Shown here: in pieces, positions 40,356 to 51,400 of the stretch
Layout: each line of letters starts with the position of its first letter
Position numbering within the stretch: the first letter of the stretch is position 1
NCBI RefSeq assembly: GCF_040939455.1
Contig: NC_134108.1
Coordinates: 9,887,501 to 9,951,500 of the forward strand
Reading direction: 5' to 3'
Length of the DNA stretch: 64,000 bases
Origin: Microcebus murinus
Lineage: Eukaryota; Chordata; Mammalia; Primates; Cheirogaleidae
Position numbers and translations under genes: made by a program
The notes under the pieces: model-generated
Told to the model about the DNA's origin: nothing
Database searches by the model: none
Seen by the model: the letters and a program-made list of their open reading frames with translations, nothing else

Positions 40356-43300
40356 ATATATTTAATTTTTCAGCATCCCATTATGAAAAGAAAAATGTGG
40401 TATATTGTGGTATAGGATTTTCTTCTCGATTACATCAAATATGGCTTCCCTTGCAGTCACCTAAGAAGGAATGACTTCTTGTCTGGTTGTCAAGAGTTAT
40501 CATTCATCAAGTGCCCAACAAAATAATGAGAAGTCATCTACAGAACAACATGGTCAGCAAAAGCTGAATCTCTTTCAATTCAAAAACACTGTCTTGCTTT
40601 GAGAGATCTATTCCAGATTCTGCTGCCATCTACCTGATTTCAATGATGGAAATAAGTATATCTACTGGTAAACCACATATGCTAAGATTTTAGGGCTTTA
40701 GTCTCTTTCCTGGCAATATATATCACTCAAGAAACAAGTTAATTTCATTATTAGTTCATCTGTCAAACTCAGTAGCCTAATATTCTTGGCATTGATCCAT
40801 ACAGAAGTGAGTTTGAAAACTGCCTACTGGATCCTATTCAAATTACTAAATCTAAAGAAATAGTTTTCTTAGAATTACTCCAAGTCAAAGACTTTGAAAA
40901 TATAAGATGGTTGGTGAAAACTTACTTTGGAAATACATATTCTACTCTGATAAATTCACTCAGTCGCACAAAGTGAATGGTTAATTAAAACTATAGTACA
41001 TGTATAGTAATCATTCCATTCACACAGATGTTAGCATGAGGAAAAATAAGCCAATACTTAAGGACACTCAGGTAATGACAATTAATGATATCTAAATCAT
41101 TTTATTTTCATCAAATTTCTAAGAGAAAAAGTCATTAAAGTATATCAAGTTTTTAGATCAGAATTAATTCACTTAATCACCCAATTAAACCTAAAAGGAC
41201 CACTTAGTCTTATGCAAATAGCCTCCAAACTGGAAAAAACAATACCATATACTAGTCCTGCATCTATGATATATAAATATATTCTTTGTAGATCAACAGT
41301 TTTGCCTGGTTCTTCTCCCCCACACCACAGGGAACTAGAATTTAGGATTCCTCAGCCTCAAGCATGCATACACAGCGAGTGTGCAGCACTACTTTACATA
41401 TCCACAGAGAATCTGCAAAAACCTCCTGTTCAAGAAACGACACCTCTGAAAAGGCAAGCATTACCAAAAATCACCCAATTCCAAAAAGGCCTAAGAGGTA
41501 GATACAGCCCCTTAAATATAAACAGCATTGCAAAATGTCATAAAAATTTCATAGCATCCATTTTGAAAATCTAAATATTACAAAAAAAATTAATGGAATT
41601 GAATTTTATTAATATTCATGTTTTCTCCATAAATCTGTTGTTTTAAGTAACACTACAGTTCTATCAAACATAAATATCAATCTCAAATCTACAAATCTAT
41701 ATACACCCCAAAATGAAAGTGACATGAGTGAAATATTAGTCCCTTTTCCACAAACACGGATCAAAGCACACAGGTCCATGAGCTGAGCAGTGTCCATCCA
41801 GTGTAGAACAGCAAGAAAAGCCTCTAGATTTAGGACAATAGCAAAAAGCTAATAGTTTCCTCTACCGACATACCCAAAATTTACAACCCTGGTCAGTCTT
41901 CAAAATAAGTAAAAAGATTTCATGGAACCCTAACAAATTTTAAATCAAACCACTCTCCTCCTAGGAAAGGGGAGGGTTAAATAAATGAAATGATCATCTT
42001 TTTGGTTTGTCTGTGATATTGGTATGTGTCTTAGGGAAATAAGCGTTCCTATTAAATCAGAAGTCATCTCTTTAGATATAACCTGTGCCAAATTATAAAG
42101 AAATAAAGTCCATTAATAAGAAATAGAACTGAAAACTCAATCCCATTCAATTACACCTGTTTTCTTTAAAAGGTGTCTGTGTCTAATAAAACTATCAAAT
42201 GAGTTTATATTGAGTCTTCCTCTACATTGTCTTATATTTTTAAAATCAGATCTCAAACCAAAATTAATGCTTTTTTTTATACCTGAGTGAAGATGTTCTT
42301 CAACTCTAGTAAAGGAACACGATATTTAGAGGTTAAGTACATTAATAAAGATGTACAAGTGTGATCTGCATTATTTCCACATTCAGAACACACTTCTGAT
42401 ACAGTATGACGTTGAGAAAAATGGAGCAAGTATAAAAAGCCTTGCCAAAAAATCATTACTAAATATAGAGAAACAGAACCAAAGAAAAAGAGAGGTTAAG
42501 GTTTCTCATTATGGACCCAAGATAAGAATACCTTAATTCCCTAGAATGTTCTTATTGCTACAGTATTAACATAAACATAAATTTAATTGATAGCTGTATT
42601 AAAGAATGGTTATAATTAAAAAAAACAAAAAATTATCAAAGTATTACAAAAATTAGGATTTCCAATGAAAACAGTTTTAAGCCATGCCTAATTTCATCCC
42701 AGATGACTTAGAAAACAGAAAACTGCAGACATTTTTGTCACGTTTTCTTTTTCTGTTTTTTAAATGAGAGGCCTTTTCTATGGATCACAGTTACCAAGTC
42801 CACCTCTTCTAACTATATACAGCCATTCATAACCTTGGCAAATATATAAATTTTGGCCACAAAAATTTCTTTACAGGATTTAAAATATCAGATAGCCTAA
42901 GATTTCACTGGAAGTGATGTTATGATATGATGTATCTCATATACATTTTAAGTAATCAAGAACCAGTTTGTAGCTTCCTGCTTTGTAAGCTGGCTAATCA
43001 TTTTTCTTTTAAGGGTAAATAATGCTCTTTTTTATTACATTGCATTATGTTCTATAAAACTAAAGTTAAAATACCATTAATGGAATTCAGTACAAATGTG
43101 GACATCATAAAATCTTATGTGAATAGACTTAAATATTCCTTTTGAGACTGCTGTCTGAATACTTATCTCACAAAAATCTAGTAACAAACTGAATTGTAAA
43201 ACGGCTTATTTCACTTTTTAAAAAGACCCTTCCCCCACAATATATACACGTTTTGTTCCCAGTTATGAAAATATTTGTCACCCAATAGAAACCATTTCCT

Positions 43301-45843
43301 AAAATCAAAAATGAAACTAAATGTATTAAAGAACCAAAAATATTTCATCATTTAACAACGTGATTTAAAAGTATTTTTTGACCTATAGTCAGGCAGTAAT
43401 TTAATATTTTGGACAAATGACTGTTTCTTAGTATAATTGTAACTACTACTAAATAATAATAGCCTTCCAAAAAGAAAAGGAAATAAAAAGTGTAAAAAAG
43501 ACACATTCCACATGTTATACAGTAAACTACCTAAAAGAAATTCGTGAATCTAGGTCATATGTGTGTCATTTTCTCCCCCTCAAAAAAAAAAAAGTATTCC
43601 CGGGGGGGTCACACTGAGGACATAATGGATTCACTCTCATTCCAAGAAAACAAAATACTTAAAATGATTGGTACCATTAAGAACTAATACTCTAACATGG
43701 ACCTACATCTGCCTCTAACTTCATTCGTTGCTAGTTTATAAAGATGTGAATTTTAAACTGCCCCTTTAATAGCAAGCTGACAAAACAAATCTTTTTAAAA
43801 TTAATTATGTGGGTTTATTTACACAAGGCTTCTCTATAATGTTTTTAGTTGTGTGAAGCAAAAAGAAAAACTGAAATTGCCCGTTTTCTATCAAGACTAG
43901 AAAAATATATTGTCCTTAAAAGTAAAATTCCATTAACTAAAGATTTAAAAGCAGTGGGCACCAATGTTCAGCCTAGGATTCACACAATTATTTGTTAAAT
44001 TCAGCCCTTCATTCACTCTGACAAGATATTATTACTAAAATACACTTTCCTAAAAATAAATGAACTAAATAAAAATATACATACAATCACTGTTATTCCC
44101 TTCTAACACATTAGATTTTTTAAACTTTCATATAGCATTAAAATATCTATGAAAGAAAAATTTGGGGGAAGCAACACACTGAGCACAACTTGCTTATAAT
44201 ATAGTTTCCCTAATTCATTGTGTAAATAGTTCAAAAAAGGCTCATATTACCTAATCCAACAAAATAATCAAGGAAAAAAGATTCTTGGGGCATTTCTGTA
44301 TTTTCCAAATCAAACACAAACATAAAATGATTTTAAGTGTTTCACAGAAATATCCATTTTTTCCCATTTTAGCTAGTTGTTCTCTGGAAAAAATTATTAT
44401 GTGGTTTTCTCATTTCATGTTTTAAAATATGCCAATTCTACCTAAAACTCCTTATCCACAAATATCTTAAATGGTCAGAATTGTTAAACACAAATCACTA
44501 GAAACATACCTTAAATCTTGTTTAATAAATAAATATCACCAAAAAATAAATATCACCAAAAGATATTGCTGCATATCAAAATCTTGAAATTTTTAACATT
44601 AAACTGTGTGTGGAAACAATTCAAATTTTTTCACAGTTGAATTTGTGAAGGATAGACTTTCACAAAAGCTTTACAAATCCAAAAATTGGTGGTTTACTTT
44701 TTTCAATGGTCTTATTTCAACCCACGATTAAAGTCCCTGGTAAATATGTAATGTGCATATTGTAAGAGTGTCATCAAAGACCTCAATTTTGTAAGTGCCC
44801 AATGGACTAGACACCAGGGTAATGTTTTTCTGTATTTAATCCTCTTATTAATAACTATGATTCATAAAAATTTAAGCCTTAAATAATATTGAACCTTACA
44901 TCTGCTTGCAATAGAGCTCAGTTATTATTTGTGGCAAGAATTTTTGTGACTGTACTGCTCAGCACTTCTATTTACATCAGCAGTGCTAAATGCCCAATGG
45001 TGAGAGGGGAGCCAATCAGATGGCAGATTAGATGTCAACTCAGAGGCAGCTGTCTGGAGACTATTACAGCCAGTTTACCTCCACAATTCAAATTCCAAAC
45101 CTTGCAAAGGAGATCAAGTCAGTCTTTAGGCTCAGCCTACTAGCAAGAAACAGCAAGAGTGAAGGACACTTCCTAATAGCTGTGCAGGATTTGGATGACA
45201 GCAAAATAAAGAAAATCCAAATAAATACGATCCCAAAGATCCATTTTCAATGCTCTGCTATTTTACTGGGTTTGCTGAATAAAATGTATGCCTAATCCAC
45301 GATTAAAATAAGTTCAATTGATCCGGAATGTGTTCCCTGAACACAGCCTCTCTGCTGAAGGTGACTCCTTTCAAGCAGCCCGTAAGCCCAATAATGGATT
45401 TCCCTGGCTATTCTTAGGAACGAATCGATGTATTTTAGAATATTTTACCTCCACGTCGTTGTAAGTTTTGGTATTATTCCTGCTAGTAAACATTCGAACT
45501 CGAAGCCCGCATCGAGTATCTCCGAACGGCTCTACACAACTATGAAAAACCTACTCGGTTGTCACAAAGCTAACCTATTTTCCCTGCCCGCACCTTGGAA
45601 GCTGAGAGGGAACGGACTGTGGCTAAGGTGGGAGAAAGTTCCTCATTCTTTCCCCGGTTAAAGCACATTGTTGGCGCTACCAGAGCCGATCCGGTCAATA
45701 TTCGCCCCCGGCCGTTCTGGCCGAGAGAGCCTATTCTGTTACAAAAGCACCCGAGCCGTCCCCACCGCCCCAACGGCTTCCTCGCGGGTGGCGCCCTGGA
45801 ACCTCGCCGCGCGTTCTGGGCCTGGGGGATGGGGTGGGGGCGA

Positions 45844-45861
45844 GGGTGCGGGCCGCCCAGA
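45844..45861 (+). ncRNA. Possible miR-4466-like seed, antisense in intron 1
   Basis: The plus strand carries gggtgcgggccg at 45844-45855, equal to the first 12 bases of human miR-4466 as I remember it. It lies about 240 bases inside intron 1 and antisense to ARID1B, which is where I recall the human locus to be. The next bases diverge from the human mature form, and I cannot confirm a hairpin. In such GC-rich DNA a chance match is possible. Confidence 0.25.
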
Positions 45862-46086
45862 GCCCAGGCCGCCGGCGCGGCCCCGCGGAGTCCTCCCCGG
45901 CCTGGACAGCGCGGCCGGCGCGGGGTGCGCCCGGCCTCGGCGCGAGGCGGCCGCCAGTCAAAATGGCTTTGGGCGCCGCGCCCCCGCCGCCCCCGCGAGA
46001 AGAAGGGGAAAAGTACACGGCAAAGAAAGAAACTCAGGCTCGCGGCGCGGGGAGGCCGCCGGGCGGAAGCAGGCCCGGCCGGCGCG

Positions 46087-46097
46087 GGGGTTACCTG
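46087..46097 (-). promoter_or_regulatory. Exon 1 5' splice site
   Basis: Minus strand reads CAG|GTAACCCC. It has a consensus CAG before the GT, and the junction agrees exactly with the known ARID1B protein (..GRSQ/GSPM..). The donor lacks the usual G at +5 (GTAAC rather than GTAAG), so it is moderately strong. Confidence 0.9.
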
Positions 46098-47250
46098 GGA
46101 TCTGCCCATGGTCGGTCCGGGGGTGCCGGGGCTCATCGCCGGGTGACTCCTTTGTTGAGCGGCCGCCCAGGCCGGGCTGGCAGCGGCGTACTGGGCGCCC
46201 ATGTCCTTGCCCAAGCCCATGCCCGCGGCCGCCTGCTGGCCGCCCGCCGCCGCCCCCGCCGCCGCCGCCGCCTGGGACTGGGGCTGCGACGGCGGCGGCG
46301 GCGGCGCGCTGGGGCTGCTGTAGTCGGGGTAGCTGCCGCCGTAGCTCCGCATCATGGGGCTGGGCGAGGTGAGCAGCTGGTTGAGGGTCGGGGTGGCCCC
46401 CGACGGGTGCTGGTTCTGCCCGGCGAAGCGCTGGAAGCCCCCCGCCGCCGCGCCGGCGGCCGCCTTGCTGAGGCTCGCGGCCCCGCCGCCCCCGGGGCCC
46501 ATCATCATGCCGCCGCCCTGCTGCCGGGGGGAGCTCAGCACCCCGTACCCCGAGGACGAGCCCCCATAGCCGCCGCCGCCGCCTCCTGCTGCTGCTGCCG
46601 CCGCCGCGGCCGCCGCCGCCACAGCTCCCGCTCCTGCTCCTCCTGCTCCTGCTCCTGCTCCTCCTCCTCCTCCTCCTCCTCCTCCGCTGCCTCCTCCTCC
46701 TCCGCCGCCGCCGCCGCCGCCCGCGCCGGGCCGGCTGTAGCCCGGATAATGGTTGTACTGGCTGTTGGGGTACCCTTCGTGGGAGTTCTGCAGGGGGTCC
46801 ATGCTGCTGGGGGCCCCGGCGGCGGCTGAGGTGGAGTGCATCATCCCCATCCCGGGGCTTTGTTGTCCGCCATGTTGATCAAAGCAAGGCCCAGCGCGGC
46901 CGCCGGGGCCGCCGCTGGCAGGGGCAGCGCTGCCATAGTAATTATTAAACTCCGAGACGGCCGCCGGGCCGCCGCCGCTGCCGCCGCCCCCGGGCACGGC
47001 GACCGGCGGCTGCTGCGTGCCCAGGGCGCCCAGGCCCGGGTGCTCGTAGCGGCCGCCCGCCGGCTCCCCCATCTTGGGCGGCGCGTCGTCCTCGTCGCCC
47101 GGCTTGCTCAGCAGCGGCTGGCCCGGGGGGTCGGCCTGGCTGCCCGCGGCACTGTCCTTGGCGCCTCCATGTTGCGGCTGCTCCATGTCGGGGCCGGGCT
47201 GAGGCGCGCCGCCACCCGCGCCGCCCAGGCTGTTGTTGTTGGAAATGGGA

Positions 47251-47288
<38 letters not shown>

Positions 47289-47837
47289 GAACTGGTTTAG
47301 CTGCTGCTGTAGTGCGTGGTGGTGGAGGTGGTGGGCATGGTGGTGGTGGTGGTGGGCATGGTGGTGGTGGTGGTGCTGCTGGTGGGGCGGTGCGGCGGGG
47401 GCTTCGCCAACGGTTTTCAGTTTGTGGTTGGGGAGCAGCCCCGTCTCCATGGCCGAGCCCGGGCCCGACGAGGAGGAAGAAGAGGACGCCGCCGCGGAGG
47501 AGGAGGAGGAGGACAGCGCGGCGGCGCTTCCACCCTCCTTGAGAGCCGCCTCGGAGCCGCCGCTCTTGGCGCTGTTAGTGCTGGCGGCGGCGGCCGCGGC
47601 GCTCGCGTTATGGGCCATGTTCAGTTCGTGACGGGGGTGCAGGGGGTGGTGGTGCACACTATTCAGGCCGCCGTCGCCGCCGCCCCCCAGCATGGGTCCC
47701 GGTGCCGCCACCGCTACGCGCGCCCCCGCCTCCAGGTCCCGGGCCCCGGGCGCCGGCCGCGGCCCCGGGGGCGCCCGCCGCTCGCCGCTCCCTGCCCGCG
47801 CCCGCGCCCGCGCCGCCGCCGCTGCCCGTGCGGCCAT
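46095..47837 (-). CDS. ARID1B: ARID1B coding exon 1 (N-terminal 581 codons)
   Basis: First coding exon of ARID1B (BAF250B), the ARID-containing subunit of the nuclear SWI/SNF BAF chromatin-remodelling complex. The reading frame opens at ATG 47837 (MAARAAAAA...), with further in-frame ATGs at 47693 (MLGGGG) and 47618 (MAHNAS), and ends at CAG 46095 followed by donor GTAAC. This is the disordered, low-complexity N-terminus only; the ARID and BAF250_C domains lie in later exons outside the window. In order: Arg/Ala-rich start, Ser-rich block (about residues 106-125), His tracts (about 151-175), a 12-residue Gln tract (184-195), FNNYYG and [21 protein letters not shown] blocks, Gly/Ala tract (about 371-422), an LNQLL motif (485-489) within [20 protein letters not shown], and the end ...[11 protein letters not shown]. 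These blocks match the ARID1B I know almost residue for residue. The frame would stay open past the donor to a stop at 45570, but the exon 2 match shows the donor is the real end. In human, loss of one copy causes Coffin-Siris syndrome (known biology). Confidence 0.97.
46572..46726 (-). repeat. Exon 1 polyglycine/polyalanine tracts
   Basis: GGC/GGA-rich and GCG/GCA-rich trinucleotide runs encoding two long Gly runs split by a Ser, an alternating Gly-Ala segment, an 11-Ala run after Val, and a further Gly run before YGGSSSGYG. The region is compositionally simple and prone to replication slippage and to assembly error. Confidence 0.93.
47253..47288 (-). repeat. Exon 1 polyglutamine tract, 12 codons
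   Basis: Read on the minus strand after Phe, the codons are CAG x5, CAA, CAG x5, CAA: a six-codon unit present twice. It encodes 12 Gln followed by HPISNNN. The CAA interruptions limit slippage. The tract looks shorter than the one I remember in human ARID1B. Confidence 0.95.
47314..47386 (-). repeat. Exon 1 polyhistidine tracts
   Basis: CAC/CAT-rich trinucleotide sequence encoding two runs of six His separated by Ala, then AHHLHHHA, just ahead of LQQQLNQF. The pattern matches the ARID1B His-rich region. Confidence 0.93.
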
Positions 47838-48420
47838 GATCGCCGCGGCGTGGCGCGGCCGGGCGGGGGGTGGGGGGAGACAATAACCCCCACTTTTTAG
47901 TCCGCGGCCCCTCCTGTGCGCATCCACGCGGCCCGCCGGGAAGCCGCCGACCCCCTCCCCCTCCGCAGGCCCCGCCGGAGAGCCGGGCCGGGGGCACGCC
48001 TTACGGTCTGGGCCTGTTCCCGCTGTGTGCTTTCATGGTGAAAGTTTTTAGCTCAGGTTTAAATGAAACTTTTCTCTTTTCCTCTCTAACCCGGATATGG
48101 GCAAATACACGACTGGCTGAGCCTATCGGGCCCAGCATGGCATGAGAGGGAGCCGAGCGAGCTAGAGCAACTATTATCCACTTCTCTCTGATTACTCCTG
48201 TGCACTCGCAAAACGCGGACTGGACTCGTCCCCGGGCCGCAGCCGCCGCCCGCCCCGGCGCAGCCTTGCGGGGCCGGCCGGGCCCGGGGCCGGGGCCTGG
48301 GCCTGGGCCTGGGGCAGGCGCGGCGGCCGCTCGGAGCGCGGCGGCGTGGGGCGGCCGGAGCCTGCACTTTCCCCTCGTGCCTCTGTCTCCTTGCCAACCG
48401 GGCGTTCGTGTGTTTGTTTT
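47838..48420 (-). promoter_or_regulatory. ARID1B: Putative ARID1B 5' leader and core promoter
   Basis: GC-rich sequence immediately upstream of the first in-frame ATG. The transcription start cannot be read from sequence. Between 47838 and 48150 there are minus-strand ATGs at 47923, 48036, 48138 and 48143, each opening a short out-of-frame or terminated upstream ORF (see findings). A purine-rich stretch (about 48065-48090 as read on minus) interrupts the GC-rich run. GC boxes lie at about 48265-48320. Confidence 0.6.
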
Positions 48421-51400
48421 CACGTCTAAAAGGAACGATACAAAGGTGGAAAACGAGTCTGACGAGCAGACAAAAGAGGGAGAAAGGCTGGGGAACAAAG
48501 TTGTCTGTTGGCCTCAGAGGTTACATGGAGCCGACAGAGAAGGAAAATATTTAGGCAGTCTGTGCAAAAAAGCACTGTCTCTCCCAGGAGTTATGTAATT
48601 TTTCAGAACGTTAGTCTCCCTGCCTTGATTTTGGGCCATCAGCGTAATTCCCACAACTTCTTCCAACTGCAAAATTAGGAAAGCTTTTTAAGTGAAGGTT
48701 AGCCTCATTCAAAGAGCCCTGTGACCTGTACACAACAGGTACTCAATAAATGCTTATGATTAATAACTGCACCTGCGCCAAAGATAATGTTTATATAACT
48801 TTTTTAAGGCAGCTTAAATATGTATGTAGGCTTATCAATGAGAGCCTGAAGTATTCCCAAAGGAGCATTTTCCTGACAAAGCACTTGGATGTCGTCTCTC
48901 AAATATGTAGAGTAGTATGTTATGCTCCAAACAACTTTCACGTGAAAATTTAACTGTTGGTGCTAAAATAGCGACAGTTAAGGTTTATCTCATATCTTCA
49001 TAAATCCATATGACACCTTTCATCATATTTCGGAGGTTAATATGCACAGTTAACCCTCTTGATATGAGTTCATTTCTAAGTAATGTGAAACAAAACTAAA
49101 ATAGACGTTATAGTTAATAAAAATAAAATCAATAATAATATAAATACAATTTTAATCCTAAAGCAGAAATGTTCTTTCTGTATTTTGTTGTCTAAAAAAC
49201 TGTATCTGTTTTCTAACTTAATAACGTCTTAAATGTTTTTATTATTTATCACCAAGATAATTTTGAATTATCTTTAATAGCAAGGCTTCTTTACCTTAAG
49301 CATTGGCTCACTTGTACTAGTGTGGACTCAGTTTTCAATGAAAGAAAACATTTGAAACCAGGGTTTTCCAGAGGTCACACTGGCAGAAATAATATGATTT
49401 TAGTAGAATGTAGTTTTCCAAATTATTTCAGTTTTCAGGTTTTCATAGAAACTATTTTAGTTCATTTCATCTACAGTGGTTGTTTGCTTGACCAAGTATA
49501 AATATGTTCTATGACTAAATAGAAAAGGGTAGACTGCAAAACTGGTGACTAATTGGGGGTGGGGGGAATCAGGTGCACACCCAAGGGTCATTATAGAGTG
49601 TAGAAACAACAAACTGCAATTCTGTGCAAACAACTGGAAAACCAGGGGTATATCATCATGTGTAAGACAGAATAACACAACCATAAGATGAATTTGTGCC
49701 AAATCATTCATCAGTTTTTGCCAAGAGAATAATACATCTTTGTTAGTGTGCCTTTTTGACATTTTTTCCTGGATTTTCTCCCTTTATATATTGAAATACA
49801 TACTAATTATACACATTACACCACATAAGTTGAATTTTTAAAGTTTTTCATATGCAAATATAAATATACGTCTGTTTTGTGTATGTGTCTATATACGTAT
49901 ATTCTAAAATCAATTACATATTTATGCTTTCAGACATTTATAGTCAAACTAAATATATACACATAATCATAAAAGTACATTTTTTAAATTGATAAAATAT
50001 ATCAAAGTCAATTCATACAAGTGTAGCCATATGTTGTAGCTTATTTTCACAACTAGTCCTAAAAGGGAAAATGAGTCACCAAGTTCAGCTATGGCCCTTT
50101 TCTTAAAAATATTTTTTCACATCAGAAAATCAGGAAACTTAAAAAAAAAAAAAAAACTAGGTATATAAGTCAAAATCTCTTTTAATTCCATTTGCTTCAG
50201 CAAGTCAACTAGAAGATTGGAACTAGGAGGCTATAAAATAGAGGCCCCCAGCACAATGAAATCAGTCTGCTATAAAAGGCGACACATGCCAGTTTTTCCT
50301 CCCCAATGGCAGATGCCACACCCTAAAGCAGACAGAAGGCACTGCAGCCTGTAAGAGAAGCACAACACAAAGCCGGCAGGACTTGGTTTTGTCTTTTAAA
50401 CCACCGAGAGTGCTAAAATACCTTTTTAAAGCATCTTTACTGAAGATAAGTAACACACTCTTATTTTTTCCACTTACACTTTTCCAACACACCTTCTCAG
50501 GAAAACAAAGTAAAAGCCTCCTGTAGTTTCATTAAAAAATCTAGGGCTTAATAAACAAAACTGCAGTTGCCAGGGGTCTGATGTAAAGTGATAAAACAGG
50601 TTCACATTCCACAAAAGCACAATTTCTACTATAGATTACAATTTCTATTGTGTTCCTTGCCTCAGTTATCCTATATGGCAATTCTTTATTGTTTCTTTTT
50701 TACGAAGTAAGGTCTTAGGAATCGCTGTTCACTTTTCCTAATGAATTCCTTAATTTTACATCTATTGCCTAAATTTCAAACCACAATGAAAACTTTAATA
50801 AGTCACTCTAACCACAAAGCAGCCGTGGAGGTGAAGGCCTGAAGCCTACCCACAGCCACCTAGCCCCTGAGCAGACCTCCCACCCACAGGGTGCTCCCCA
50901 CGCCTTCATGTTTAGCCAAAGGATTACCCATTATTTAGTTAAACATTCCTTTTTGGTTACAAAAGAGGTTTTTTTAACTATATGGAAATATTAATATTCA
51001 AATACTGTGCCTTTTGAATAAGTTCTAGGGCACTGAATAAAAGGCTCTTCAACTTGCCCTCTTAAAGAGGATTGAGCCAGATGGTTGTTTAAGAATTCCA
51101 CAGTTCTGTTCTTTTTGCCTCATCGTAACCCATCGTACTCTGTTTGCTTTCAGATTAGTCCCCTTTTACTGTTCTACTTATTTATTCGATGACTGAAACT
51201 ATCACGATTCACTGCCCATCATATTTCTCAGTATTCTTTATGTAATTTGGAAGCAATTTAGAATAAAGCCCTGTCAAGGTTTTACAAATAAGAACTATTA
51301 AAGAATAAAGCTTTGGATACTTGCTTTCCTTTTAGATTTATGAGAAATGCGATGAATGGAGCTAATGGGATTTCCCTACTGATCTTGGTCAGGGACTTTA

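Larger units (their letters stand above)
27821..45659. other. Alu-free proximal part of intron 1
   Basis: Nearly 18 kb of AT-rich intron next to the promoter with no Alu and only old, short L2/MIR/L1 fragments (listed). No RNA gene or supported reading frame is seen. The low density of young repeats suggests that regulatory sequence is retained here (inference). Confidence 0.65.
45660..48420. promoter_or_regulatory. CpG island of the ARID1B promoter and exon 1
   Basis: About 2.7 kb of extremely GC-rich, CpG-dense sequence that stands out sharply from AT-rich, CpG-poor flanks. It spans the first 430 bases of intron 1, all of coding exon 1, the 5' leader and the putative promoter. No TATA box is evident near the leader. 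GC-box-like runs of CCGGGG/GGCCTGGG are present at about 48265-48320. This is the expected form of a broadly expressed, housekeeping-type promoter. Confidence 0.9.

Noticed and set aside
41212..41574. 120-codon open frame on the plus strand
   Set aside because: Antisense within the ARID1B intron, no known motif, flanked by AT-rich non-coding sequence; most likely chance.
45834..46829. 331-codon open frame on the plus strand over exon 1, and other long frames there
   Set aside because: Antisense shadows of a stop-poor, GC-rich trinucleotide-repeat exon; the Arg/Ala/Ser runs mirror the ARID1B coding tracts.
47838..47927. 30-residue N-terminal extension of ARID1B ahead of MAARAAAA
   Set aside because: The codon at 47927 is GTG, not ATG, so the first in-frame ATG is 47837. 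I kept non-AUG initiation only as a remark.
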